A DNA stretch of 64,000 bases from Hemicordylus capensis (Eukaryota > Chordata > Lepidosauria > Squamata > Cordylidae), in NCBI RefSeq assembly GCF_027244095.1, contig NC_069658.1, positions 263,942,687 through 264,006,686 of the forward strand, given 5' to 3'. The notes under the pieces were generated by a model that worked only from the letters and a program-made list of their open reading frames with translations, was not told where the DNA came from and searched no databases. Positions 34,935-44,964 of this stretch are shown here, one piece after another (the first letter of the stretch is position 1; each line of letters opens with the position of its first letter). The translations under genes and the position numbers were made by a program.

Positions 34935-35667
34935 GCTGTCACCACATCTTGTGGCAGAGAACTCTACAAGTTGATTATGCGTTGGGTGAAAAAGTACTTC
35001 CTTTTGTTTGTTGGTCCTAAATTTCTTGGCAATAGTTTCATGGGATGACCCCTGGTTCTAGTGTTATGCGAGAGGGAGACAAATTTCTCTCTATCAACTT
35101 TCTCCACACCATGCATGATTTTATAGACCTCTATCATGTCTCTCCACAGTTGTCTTTTTTCTAAACTAAAAAGCCCCGGGTGTTGTAGTCTTGCCTCATA
35201 AGGAAGGTGCTCTAGGCCCCTGATCATCTTGGTTGCCCTCTTCTGCACCTTTTCCAGTTCTACAATGTCTTTCTTTAGATGTAGTGACCAGAATTGTATG
35301 CAGTACTCCAAGTGTGGTCGCACCACAGTATTTAAGGGAATTATAATATCAGCATTTTTATTTTCAATCCCCTTCCCAATGATTCCTAACAATGGAATTA
35401 GCCTTTTTCACAGGTGCTGCGCACTGAGTAGACATTTTAAATGAGCTGTCCACCACAGCCTCAAGATCCTTTTCCTGGTCACTCACCAATTTCCCTCACT
35501 TCCCTCCATTTAGAAAACTGTCAATTTATACCTACCCTCTGTTTCCTGTCATTCAACCAGTTACAAATCCACACACGAACCTATCCCCTTATACCATGAC
35601 TGCTAAGTTTTCTCAAGAGTCTTTGATGAGGAACTTTGTGGAAAGCTTTTTGGAAGTCCAGTTATAA

Positions 35668-37165
35668 TATAAGAACAGCCCTGCTGGATCAGGCCCGAGG
35701 CCTATCTAGTCCAACATCCTGTTTCACACAGTGGCCCACCAGATGCTTCTGAGGAGCCCACAGGCAACAGGTATGTGCATACCCTCCCTCCTGCTATTGG
35801 TCCCCTGCAACTGATATTGAGAGGCATCACGCCTTTGAGGCTAGAGGTGGCCCACAGCCACCAGACTAGTAGCCATTGATAGACCTGTCCTCCATGAATT
35901 TGTCTAAGCCCCTTTTAAAGCCATCTATGCTGGTGGCCATCATCACATCCCATGGCAAAGAATTCCATAGATTAATTATGCGCTGTGTGAAGAAGTACGT
36001 CCTCTTATCGGTCCTAAATTCCCCAACCTTCAGTTTAATGGGGTGACTCCTGGTTCTAGTGTTGTGAGAGAGGGAGAAAAATTTCTCTCTATCCACCCTT
36101 TCCAATCCATGCATAATTTTATACACCTAGATATGTCTCCCCTTAGTCGCCTCTTTTCCAAGGTAAAGAGCCCCAAATGCTGTAGCCTTGCCTCATAAAG
36201 GAGCTGCTTCAGGCCCCTGATCATCTTGGTGGCCTCCTTCTGCACTTTTTCCAGTTCTACAATATCCTTCTTAAGATAAAGTGACCAAAGCTGGACATAG
36301 TAATTTCAGATGTGGCGGCACCATAGATTTGTATAAGGGCATTATAATATTAGCATTTATATTTTATTTTCAGTCCCCTTCCTAATGATTCCTAGCATGG
36401 AATTAGTCTTTTTCACAGCTGCCGTGCATTGAGTCGACACTCTCAATGAGCTGTCCAGCATGACCCCAAGATCTCTCTCCTGATCACTCACCGACAACTC
36501 ATATCCCATCAGTGTATATGTGAAGTTGGGTTTTTTTGCCCCAATATACATCACTTTACACTTGCTTATATTGAGCCGCATTTGCCATTTTGTCACCCAT
36601 TTCCCCAGTTTGGAGAGATCTCTTTGCAGCTCCTCACAATCTGTTGTGGATTTCACTACTCTAAATAGTTTAGTGTCATCTGCCAATCTGGCCATTTCGC
36701 TGCTTACCCCAACTTCTAGATAATTTATGAACAAGTAAAAAAGCAATAGTCCCAGTACCGATCCCTGGGGAACCCCACTTTTTACTTCCCTCCATTGTGA
36801 AAACTCAGACTGAGTGTTTCCAGAACCTGAGGGGTATACTCATGAGTCAAATGGGCCGTAACCCAAAATTTGGCTTTAAAAAAGCCAGATCTGGCAACAG
36901 AGCCCTACCTTCTGTTTCCTGTCCTTCAAGCAGTTACCAATCCACACATGAACCTGTCTCCTTATCCCAGGATTGCTAAGTTTACTCAAGAGCTTTTGGT
37001 GGGGAACTTTATCGAAAGCTTTTTGGAAGTCCAAGTATACTATGTCAAACAGATCCACTTTATCCACATGCTTGCTGACACTCTCAAAGAACTCCAAAAG
37101 GTTAGTGAGGCAAGACTTTTCCTTGCAGAAGCCATGCTGGTTCTCCTTCAGCAAGGCCTTTTCTT
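35668..37165 (-). mobile_element. CR1 LINE copy B, 3' half with reverse transcriptase
   Basis: Begins with the CR1 3' end ('ataagaacagccctgctgg') directly where copy A breaks off. Protein blocks on minus: '[21 protein letters not shown]' (36126-35866), 'VSSEMARLADDTKLFRVVKS' (36746-36357; contains the RT box as LADDTK), 'GFCKEKSCLTNLLEFFESV' and 'YLDFQKAFDKVPHQKLL' (37154-36876). Interrupted by stops and frameshifts; not intact. Confidence 0.88.
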
Positions 37166-38900
37166 CTATATATATACTACGTCAACTGGATAACCTTTAT
37201 CCACACACCTGCTGACACTCTCAAAGAACTCCAAAAGGCAAGATTTACCTTTGCAGAAACCATGCCGGTTCTCCCTCAGCAGGGAGGCCTGTTCTTCTGT
37301 ACACTTTACAATTTTATCTTTGAGAATGTTTTCCATCAATTTGCCTGCAACAGACATTAAGCTAACTGCCCTGTAATTTCCCAGATCGCCCCTGGATCCC
37401 TTTTTGAAAATCAGTGTTACATTGGCTACTTTCCAGTCCTCTGGTACAGAGCCTGATTGTACGGATAAGTTATATATTTTTGAAAGGAGGTCGACAAGTT
37501 CACATTTGAGTTCTTTAAGGACTCTGGGGTGGATGCCGTCTAGTCCTGGCAATTTGTTAATTTTAATTTTTTTTCCCCAGGAGGTTTGGAACATCATCTC
37601 TTGACACCTCTGTCTGACTCAGTTCTTTAGCCTCTGTCCCCGAGAAGCCTGGTTCAGACACAAGTATGCACTCAGTATCCTCTGCTGTGAAGACAGATGC
37701 AAAGAACTTGTTTAGCTTCTCTGCAGTCTCTATATCCTCATTAATAATCCTTTTCACTCCCTTATCATCTAATGGTCCAACCATCTCCCTGACAGGTTTC
37801 CTGCTTCTGATGTATTTGAAGACATTTTTGTTGATGCTTTTAGCTAAATGTTCCTCAAACTCTCTTTTTGCCTCCCTTATTGTCGCTTTTGAACTTTGGT
37901 GCTGGAGAAAACTTTTGAGGATACCATGGACAGCCAGGAAAACAAACAAATGGATCATAGAATACATCAATCCAGAACTTTCACTCAAGGCACAGACTCA
38001 AATTATCAAACTTCAGACACATTATGTGAAGATCCAGCTCCCTTGAGAAGTCCATAATGCTGGGAAATGTTGAAGGAAAGAGAAGAGGACAACCAGCAGC
38101 AAGGTGGATGGACAGCAATGAACACACCACTGAGAGACCTTAAAGGCCAAGTGGAAGACAGATCATCCTGGAGAGAATCCATCTATGTGGTCGCTAAGAG
38201 TCGACACCAACTTGACAGCACTTAATAATCAATCAATTGTCACCTTGCATTTCTTTTGTTAGAGATTGTGTTACTTTCTGTTCTCTTCATTCGAGCAGGC
38301 CTTGGCCTTCCATTTGCTGAAGGAAGTCTTCTTCCCCCTTATTGTTTCCTTGACTTTACCTGTTAGCCATTATGGCATCCTTCTGGACTTGGTGGTACCT
38401 TTCCTTCTTTTTGGTATACATTCTAACCGGACTTCTATTACTGTGGTTTTAAGTAAACTCTATGCAGTGAAGTAACTCTCCTGATTTTCCCTTTCAGTTT
38501 TCTTGTCACCAAACTCCAAGTTTCCTCTTCTGAAATTCAGAGTTAGACTTCCTTGGTGATTCTCTCTCCACGTGTATGCTGAATTTGATCACACTATGAT
38601 CACTGTTCCCTAAAGGTTCCATGACACTGACATCTCACATCAGGTCCTGGGTGCCACTCAGGGTTAAATCCAAGGTTACCTTCTCTCTGGCTGGTTCCAT
38701 GACTAACTGATCTAGGACCCAGTCATTCAGTGTATCTAGAAATTTGGCCTCTCTGTCATTACTTGCCTGTGAATTTACCCAGTCTATGTGTGGGTAATTG
38801 ACGTCACCCATTATTAGCACTCTTGTCTCTCCTTGATGCCTCCCTGATTTCCTTCTGCAACTCATAAGTGAACAAACTTTCAACAATCAAGTCAATTTCC
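37166..38900 (-). mobile_element. CR1 LINE segment with RT fingers and endonuclease
   Basis: On minus: 'GLDGIHPRVLKELKCELVDLL' and 'GNYRAVSLMSVAGKLMEN' (37597-37166), 'FKYIRSRKPVREMVGPL' (37988-37563), and the AP-endonuclease end 'MGDVNYPHIDWVNSQA' with 'TLDLTLS' (38886-38635). About 110 bp near 37166-37290 repeats the region 37045-37160, so this may be a separate copy fused to copy B or an internal duplication. A Bov-B end (37890-38238) is inserted. Confidence 0.82.
37890..38238 (+). mobile_element. Bov-B LINE 3' end
   Basis: Plus-strand end of a Bov-B (RTE-clade) element: 'accatggacagccaggaaaa', 'ttatgtgaagatccagctcc', 'ataatgctgggaaatgttga', 'gtcgctaagagtcgacacca', then (aatc)n. An imperfect duplication of about 10 bp (attgtcgctt / attgtcacct) flanks it inside the CR1 sequence. 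Truncated at its 5' side, as is usual. Confidence 0.88.
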
Positions 38901-38903
38901 ATA

Positions 38904-40520
38904 CAGTGAGGGAAATAAGTATTTGATCCCCTGCTGATTTTGTCCGTTTGCCCTCTGACACAGAAATGACCAGGCTATAATTGGAATGGTAGGTTTACTG
39001 TAGCTGTGAGAGACAGAATAACAACAAACCAACCCTCAAAAGCCCAGTGCCCAAAAATCAGCGATGGATTTGCATTGCAGTGAGGGAAATAAGTATTCGA
39101 TCCCCTATCAACCAGCAAGATTTCAGGCTCCCAGGTGTCTTTTCACTATATGCAGGTAACGAGCTGAGATGAGGAACACCCTCTGTAAGGGAGTGCTCCT
39201 AATCCCAGCTTGTTACAGTACCTGTATAAAAGACACCTGTCCATAGATGCAAGCAATCACTCAGCTTCCAAACTCACCACCATGCCCAAGACCAAAGAGC
39301 TGTCGAAGGATGTCAGGGACAAGGTTGTAGACCTGCACAAGGCTGGACTGGGCTACAAGACTATCGCCAAGCAGCTTGGTGAGAAGGTGACTACAGTTGG
39401 CACGATAACTCGCAAATGGAAGAAACACAAAATAACTGTCAATCTCCCTCGGTCTGGGGCTCCATGCAAGATCTCACCTCGTGGAGTTGCAATGATCATG
39501 AGAACGGTGACAAAGCAGCCCAGAACTACACGGGGGGAACTTGTCAATGATCTCAGGGCAGCTGGAACCATAGTCACCAAGAAAACAATTGGTAACACAC
39601 TACGCCGTGAAGGACTGAAATCTTGCAGTGCCCACAAGGTCCCCCTGCTCAAGGCAGCACATGTACAGGCCCGTCTGCAGTTTGCCAATGCACATCTGAA
39701 TGATCCAGAGGAGAACTGGGTGAAAGTGTTGTGGTCAGATGAGACCAAAATCGAGTTCTTTGGCATCAACTCAACTCGCCGTGTGTGGAGGAGGAGGAAT
39801 GCTGCCTATGAGCCCAAGAACACCATCCCCACCGTCAAACATGGAGGTGGACACATTATGCTTTGGGGGTGTTTTTCTGCTAAGGGGACAGGACACCTTC
39901 ACCGCATCGAAGGGACGATGGACAGGACCATGTACCGTCAGATCTTGGGTGAGCACCTCCTTCCCTCAGCCAGGGCATTGAGAATGGGTCGTGGATGGGT
40001 ATTCCAGCATGACAATGACCCAAAACACACAGCCAAGGCAACAAAGGAGTGGCTCAAGAAGAAGCACATGAAGGTCCTGGAGTGGCCCAGCCAGTCTCCA
40101 GACCTTAATCGCATAGAAAATCTGTGGAGGGAGCTGAAGGTTCGGGTTGCCAAACATCAGCCTCGAAACCTTTCTGACTTGGAGATGATCTGCAAAGAGG
40201 AGTGGGACAACATCCCTCCTGGGTTGTGTGCAAACCTGGTGGCCAACTACAAGAAATGTCTGACCTCTGTGATTGCCAACAAGGGTTTTGCCACCAAGTA
40301 CTAAGACATCTTTTGTGAAGGGATCGAATACTTATTTCCCTCACTACAATGCAAATCCATTGCTGACTTTGGGGCACTGGGCTTTTGAGGGTTTGTTTGT
40401 TGTTATTCTGTCTCTCACAGCTACAATAAACCTACCATTCCAATTATAGCCTGGTCATTTCTGTGTCAGAGGGCAAACGGACAAAATCAGCAGGGGATCA
40501 AATACTTATTTCCCTCACTG
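38904..40520 (+). mobile_element. Complete Tc1-family transposon with IR/DR ends
   Basis: A 1617-bp element flanked by TA (38902-38903, 40521-40522). The inverted repeats are about 215 bp and near-identical, with only about half a dozen differences by eye. Each holds an outer and an inner direct repeat of 'cagtgagggaaataagtat' (outer at 38904, inner at 39078 on the left; inner 40319-40345, outer at the end on the right). This IR/DR plan is that of Sleeping Beauty-type Tc1 elements. It encodes one open 340-aa transposase and lies in TRIM intron 1, in the gene's antisense direction. Confidence 0.95.
39282..40304 (+). CDS. Tc1 transposase, full length and open (340 aa)
   Basis: I start at ATG 39282 ('caccATGc'); the frame extends upstream only through a TTG. 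The length equals the usual 340 aa. An N-terminal paired-like DNA-binding region spans about residues 1-110 ('[18 protein letters not shown]', '[16 protein letters not shown]'). An AT-hook-like linker near 56-63 is degenerate (PRSGAPCK). The catalytic DD34E triad is D153 (WSDETK), D244 (QHDNDPKH) and E279 (IENLW), with 34 residues between the last two. A glycine-rich box is at 188-199 ([12 protein letters not shown]). Odd residue: R277 where relatives normally have Pro (SPDLNPIENLW). The enzyme cuts and pastes its own element at TA. Whether R277 or the linker change impairs it is not visible. Confidence 0.95.
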   Translation: MPKTKELSKDVRDKVVDLHKAGLGYKTIAKQLGEKVTTVGTITRKWKKHKITVNLPRSGAPCKISPRGVAMIMRTVTKQPRTTRGELVNDLRAAGTIVTKKTIGNTLRREGLKSCSAHKVPLLKAAHVQARLQFANAHLNDPEENWVKVLWSDETKIEFFGINSTRRVWRRRNAAYEPKNTIPTVKHGGGHIMLWGCFSAKGTGHLHRIEGTMDRTMYRQILGEHLLPSARALRMGRGWVFQHDNDPKHTAKATKEWLKKKHMKVLEWPSQSPDLNRIENLWRELKVRVAKHQPRNLSDLEMICKEEWDNIPPGLCANLVANYKKCLTSVIANKGFATKY

Positions 40521-40522
40521 TA

Positions 40523-41293
40523 TTCTTTTACAAAGAAACTTTATGGGTCTTACAGTCAGACTGAATGTCCTTGCAAACAATTTCAACATTGCCCTTTGGG
40601 TGCTGCTGGCAGATCTATGGGTGCCATATCAGACTTCAGTTGTTGGATTCATATCTCATAATCACTACAGCATCCGCATCATCAAGTACTTCTGCTCAAA
40701 CAAGTAGAGTTCAAAATATAGTTGTTCAAAGAACTGGTCAAACAGAATATCTGAAATCCTGCTTTACAATCTTTATTGGCTATCCTCACTGTTTCTGAAG
40801 GAGATCTGATAATAAATAGGTCACTATTATTACCACTTTACTGATTGGACAAACTGAGGCTGCATAATGAGCCTATGGCTGAGGTAGCTCTTTATTAACC
40901 ACACTTGTGGGGAACTCTGATACAGTGGCTGACATCCAGACTAAATTACTCAACAGAACTGCTCAAGGTTTATTCTAAGGACTATTTAATTGCAGTATGA
41001 GTAATTTAGTCTGAGTGTCTGTAGCAAGAGGCCTAATTTTTGAATTCATGATAATGGTGGGATATAAACCTAGATTCAAACTCCATATCTACCCGATTAT
41101 CCTTGGGGGAATGAAATGGATCCCAAGAAGATTGAGGTTTTGATACAAGGATGCCTTTGTCATGAAATGGAAAGTACATCTGCTTGTGCATGGGAGTGGC
41201 TGTTTCCTGTGCATGGCAGGAAACCTGCCTGGTTTTATACCCACCTCAAAGTCACTTCAGAAGGTCCCAAAACCTTCTGAAGGAGCTTCATTC
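40523..41293. other. No gene recognised; contains a hairpin MITE
   Basis: Apart from the hairpin at 40928-41025, nothing is recognised here. Confidence 0.35.
40928..41025. repeat. Hairpin element (~98 bp), MITE-like
   Basis: The arms 'gacatccagactaaattac' and 'gtaatttagtctgagtgtc' are inverse repeats around a ~45-bp loop. A second member with the same arm sequence is at 58161-58255. No clear target duplication. Confidence 0.6.
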
Positions 41294-41545
41294 ATTCGAA
41301 TTCTATACCGCCCTTCCAAAAATGGCTCCGGGTGGTTTACACAGAGAAGTACAATAATAAATAAGATGGCTCCCTGTCCCCAAAGGGCTCACATTCTAAA
41401 AAGAAACATAAGACAGACACCAGCAACAGTCACTGGAGGTACTGTGCTGGGGTGGATAGAGCCAGTTACTCTCCCCCTGCTAAATAAAGAGAATCACCAC
41501 GTTAAAAGGTGTCTCTTTGCCAAGTTAGCTTCTCAGCTAACATGG
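41294..41545 (-). mobile_element. L2-type LINE 3' UTR (minus)
   Basis: Inverted copy of the tail at 28016 and 58505: starts 'attcgaattctataccgccc', contains 'ctccctgtccccaaagggctcac', ends near 'aggtgtctctttgccaagttagc'. Lies within 75 bp of the TRIM exon 1 donor. Confidence 0.75.
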
Positions 41546-41617
41546 GGAAAGTGCAACTGGCGGGGCGGGCGAGTATGGCTATGTAACCATATATTTATGG
41601 CTTTGAAGATGCCCTAC

Positions 41618-42046
41618 CTTAAGGTCCTGGGCAGCTTCCTCAGCAGTTACCACAACATGCGAGGCGTGGTCCTTAGATTCAGTAGTACAAGCTGAGCACA
41701 GCAGTTTCTGCTCATCTTTGCAGAAAAGGCTCAGGGGCTGCTGCGGGTGCATCTCGCACTCGCTCTCCCCCGCCGCGGCCTTCTCCAGCTTCATGCGTTT
41801 GGCGATTTCTGCCACGTTCTCCAGCTCCTTGTTGGGCCGGAACTTTCTCTTCAGGGCTCTTTCTCCACACTGGGGGCAGGAGAAGTCCGCGTCCTCCCGC
41901 TCCCCCCACTGCTGAGCTATACACGCCCGGCAGAAACTGTGCCCGCAGTCGATGGACACCGGCTCCGTGAAAAGCGCGTGGCAGAGGAAGCAGCAGAGCC
42001 CCTCTGCAAGAGCCTTCCCAGAGCTGGCCGCGGCGGCAGCAGCCAT
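41618..42046 (-). CDS. TRIM-family E3 ubiquitin ligase, exon 1 (RING and B-box)
   Basis: First coding exon of the six-exon gene 42046-23891 (429+96+219+23+113+542 nt = 473 aa). The start is the ATG at 42046 in a strong context (gccATGg). An upstream GTG in frame is ignored. After an Ala-rich N terminus, a C3HC4 RING has C19, C22, C34, H36, C39, C42, C57 and C60. A B-box2 has C97, H100, C109, C117, C120, H127 and H130. The exon ends 'EEAAQDLK' at donor 'aag|gtaggg'. RING domains of this family recruit E2 enzymes for ubiquitin transfer. The layout resembles TRIM39/TRIM7/TRIM27-like proteins, but I cannot assign an orthologue. The first ~40 bp of the exon are part of a tandem duplication that continues upstream. 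Confidence 0.94.
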
Positions 42047-42490
42047 GGCTGTCTCCACCCGACTGTGTGTCGGTAAGTTTCGTTTTCCCTTCGCTCAGAA
42101 GCATTCTTACGGCACGGCCAGGGAGTGGGTGTTTCCGAAACGGCCGGCTTTTGAGTTCCGGAAAAATAAGGAAAAAACTAGAGTGACAATCCAACTGACT
42201 GTCTGGATAGGGAAAGGAGGATAGGTTTACACTGGGGAAACCAGGCGAAAGTGAGATTTGAGCTGTCCTGCAAGAGTCTTCCCAGCGCTAGCCGCGGCGG
42301 CAGCAGCCGGTATGCCTGTCTCCACCCAACTGTGCCGGTAAGTTTCGTTTTCCTTCGCTCAGAAACTAAGTGGATGTTTCCAAAGCTGCCAGTCTGCAAT
42401 TCTCAGAGAAATAAGAACGGCTAGAGTGACAATCTCCTTATCTGGATAGGGAATTTCTAGGTTTACACTGCAGAAACCTTTGGCGGGGGC
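42002..42490 (-). promoter_or_regulatory. TRIM promoter region with a tandem duplication
   Basis: CpG-rich sequence over the start of the TRIM gene. A ~260-bp unit at about 42002-42240 recurs at about 42265-42480: both contain 'gccgcggcggcagcagcc', 'cggtaagtttcgtttt', 'cttcgctcagaa', 'gagtgacaatc' and 'ggtttacactg'. The upstream copy lacks the ATG (catacc in place of ccatgg context), so only the inner copy can start the protein. The CpG-rich zone extends over exon 1 (about 41700-42330). Confidence 0.7.
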
Positions 42491-42509
42491 GGTGTGGGGA
42501 AAAGGAGAG

Positions 42510-42568
42510 GGAGAAATAAAAGTCGCTAGAGTCGACACCGACTTGAAGGCACTTAATCAATCAATCAG
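42510..42568 (+). mobile_element. Bov-B/Sauria SINE 3' tail fragment
   Basis: 'gtcgctagagtcgacaccgacttgaaggcac' then (aatc)n, the same end as at 38190-38235. Confidence 0.65.
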
Positions 42569-42867
42569 TGTAGAAAGTCAGAAAGCTGTGATTCAGCACC
42601 AACCAGTATGCCTCCAGAAATAAACAGTACCAGCAAAAAAATAGGAGCAAATGTGCTTTCTAATTTAGGTCATATCTGGAAATAAAACAATATTTGAGTT
42701 TTCAATTAAGTTCTTCAAAAAATTACGAATACCCCACAAATGCCAGTCTGTTATCCCCATATTGCAAGTAAGGGATACTACTGGGCAGGGGTGTAGCAAG
42801 GTTGGAGTGGGCCCAGAGACAAGATTTTAAAATCCCCCCCACTCACTGAAACTCAGCTCCTGAACTA

Positions 42868-43490
42868 AAGAAATCTTAAATTTATTTATTTATCAAATTT
42901 GTACACCACCCCAAACTTTCGTCTCTGGGCGGATAACAATAGCATAAAACCAGTTTTAAACATATACAAAAAATTAAAAACAATTTAACAATTTAAAAAT
43001 AAACCAGAGATTAAAACCCCAAAATTTTAGGATGCTGAGAAAGCTTGGGCAAAAAGATGGGTTTTAAGGTGTTTTTTGAAAATTGCCAGAGATGGGGAGG
43101 ATCGTATCTCAGCAGGGAGCACATTCCACAATCTCGGGGCAGCAACTGAGAAAGCCCATCTCTGTGTAGCCACCAAACGAGTTGACGGTAACTGGAGACG
43201 GACCTCCTCAGATGACCTCAATGGGCGGTGAGGTTCGAGGTTCGTAGCGAAGAAGAAGACGCTCTCTTAAATACCCAGGGCCTAAGCCGTTTAGGGCTTT
43301 GTAAGTTATAACTAGCACTTTGTATTTTGTCCGGAAACCTATTGGCAGCCAGTGTAGCTCCATCAGTAAAGGAGTAACGTGGTCTCTCCGAGATGACCCA
43401 GAGACCAACTTGGCTGCCGCATTCTGAACCAACTGAAGTTTCCGGACTATGTACAAAGGCAGCCCCACTTAGAGTGCATTACAGAATAAA
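42868..43490 (-). mobile_element. L2-type LINE, reverse-transcriptase C terminus and 3' end
   Basis: Minus-strand frames give 'LQLVQNAAAKLVSGSSRRDHVTPLL', 'LHWLPIGFRTKYKVLVITYKAL' (43468-43208) and 'APRLWNVLPAEIR...FKKHLKTHLF' (43221-43027), the standard L2/CR1-group C terminus. The 3' end 'cgcccagagacgaaagtttggggtgg' is followed by (aaat)n. A frame break separates the two pieces. Confidence 0.85.
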
Positions 43491-43529
43491 TGAGGCTGAA
43501 TAGTGGTAACAAAAAGCATAGTAAATTTT

Positions 43530-43535
43530 TTATAT

Positions 43536-43566
<31 letters not shown>

Positions 43567-43775
43567 TTATTTTATTTTACATTTCTATCCCGCTCTTCCT
43601 CCAAGGAGCCCAGAGCGGTGTACTACATACTTAAGTTTCTCCTCACAACAACCCTGTGAAGTAGGTTAGGCTGAGAGAGAAGTGACTGGCCCAGAGTCAC
43701 CCAGCAAACTCATGGCTGAATGGGGATTTGAACTCAGGTCTTCCCGGTCCTAGTCCAGCACTCTAACCACTGGAT
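43530..43775 (-). mobile_element. MIR-like CORE-SINE (minus) with (ATT)n tail
   Basis: Reverse orientation of a tRNA head (B-box as 'gatttgaactcagg' inverse) and of the MIR-type core 'ggtcacccagcaaactcatggctgaatgg'. It ends at an (att)n/(tttta)n run at 43541-43580. Confidence 0.7.
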
Positions 43776-44368
43776 GAATACAACTGAAGGAAGCCCAGGC
43801 ACGTGCATGGCTGGGGGAGTCAATCATGTGACTTGCCTCTGGGGGGCCCCCCGAAGGCAGTGGGCCGCCCAGACAACTGTCTCCCCTTGCCCTATTATAG
43901 TTACGCCCCTCCTACTGGGAAAGGGTGGCTTACAACAGGCCCCCCCACCCCACCATATAATTCACAGTTAGAGGTGAGGCTGAATTTGGTTTGCGGTTTC
44001 GGCCAAACATCTTCCATTTAAAAAGTCACTCCAAGTTCAGCAGTCTCATTAAATTGCCCACCCAGGTCCCTTCTCAGCATATCTCCACAGCTTCATTAAA
44101 ACCTTGTGCTCTAAGACTTGCATCATGCCATGTTACATTTCTGAGTGTTTAAAAACAAAAACAATCTCTGACTGCAACCGATTTTTCACAAGAAATAGGA
44201 CCTGCGTTAGAAAGAGCATAAGCCCCTATCTTTACTGCCAGCTTTTGTTTCTGAGTATACAGCTTGGTTGCCCAACCACACTACTGTCCTAAAATCCTGA
44301 ATTTCCCAGGACTTCATAAAAGCCGAAACTGAACAGAATGGGCCGGAACACCCCCCCTAAAAATCAAA

Positions 44369-44840
44369 CCGGATCCCAAAACCAGTGGGATGTGTTAGAG
44401 ACAATGAGAAACAATATTTTAGCACTGAAATATTTCCAATATTACACTTTTGTTAACCCCTTCAAGGTTAAAAATGGAACGGAAGAGCACAACAGCCTGC
44501 AACAGGCCAAGCTATTGCACTTTTAACCCCTCCACCGTCAGAATGGTATGAAAAAGCCTGGAACATCCCTCTAACCGTTGAACTGCATCTCCAAAACAGT
44601 GGTGTGCGCTGCACATACTGAGCAACAATATTGTAGCACTGAAATACTTCCAATATTACACTTTCATTAATCCCTACAGAGCCAAAAATTGACTGGAATG
44701 GAGCAATGGCATGAAATAGGCTGGAAGGTAGAGCCCCCAAACGACAGGATTCCATCCCCAAAACAGTGGAATGGACTGCAGAAACTAGAGAAAAATATTG
44801 TAGCACTGAAATTTTCCCCACATTACACTTCTATGAACAC
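44369..44840. repeat. Three-copy degenerate tandem repeat (~160-220 bp unit)
   Basis: 'ccaaaaccagtggga' or 'ccaaaacagtgg', followed by 'aatattgtagcactgaaat' and 'ttccaatattacact', recurs with starts near 44369, 44589 and 44753. Not a known family to me. Confidence 0.7.
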
Positions 44841-44964
44841 CTTCAGTACCCAACAGTAGTGGCTGCTGGGCATTGGAGCAGGGCGGGGGCTGGGGCAGGG
44901 GAGAACCTGGTCAAGGAGGCAGAAGCCCACCCCCCTCCCTACGCCAAGAGATAGGCAGAGGGAA

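Larger units (their letters stand above)
32942..35662 (-). mobile_element. CR1 LINE copy A, 3' half, heavily interrupted
   Basis: Minus-strand CR1 starting from its 3' end ('cataagaacagccctgttgg' is the reverse of the 'cagggctgttcttatg' terminus). The reverse-transcriptase C terminus is at 35392-34964 ('[30 protein letters not shown]', then 'RQLWRDMIEVYKIMHG'). It is split by nested MITEs (32969-33242) and an LTR (33496-34934). The older element's sequence continues exactly across both insertions. Confidence 0.88.
32856..41617 (-). other. TRIM gene intron 1
   Basis: An 8.8-kb intron between the RING/B-box exon and exon 2. Most of it is mobile DNA: stacked CR1 copies (32942-38900) with MITE, LTR and Bov-B insertions, a complete Tc1 element (38904-40520) and an L2 tail (41294-41545). 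Only about 40523-41290 looks free of named repeats. Confidence 0.85.
42786..43911. mobile_element. hAT-type element (1.1 kb) containing LINE and SINE sequence
   Basis: Left end 'caggggtgtagcaaggttgg', right end 'tagttacgcccctc'. The duplication ctactggg is exact at 42778-42785 and 43912-43919. Between the ends lie a minus-strand L2-type LINE (42868-43490) and a MIR-like SINE (43530-43775). Related by its ends to 16762-16931. Confidence 0.8.

Noticed and set aside
41162-41695. A 177-aa plus-strand open frame
   Set aside because: Runs through an inverted L2 tail and antisense to TRIM exon 1; no domain.
41712-42194. A 160-aa minus-strand frame over the TRIM start
   Set aside because: Out of frame with the RING/B-box exon; GC-rich shadow without a domain.
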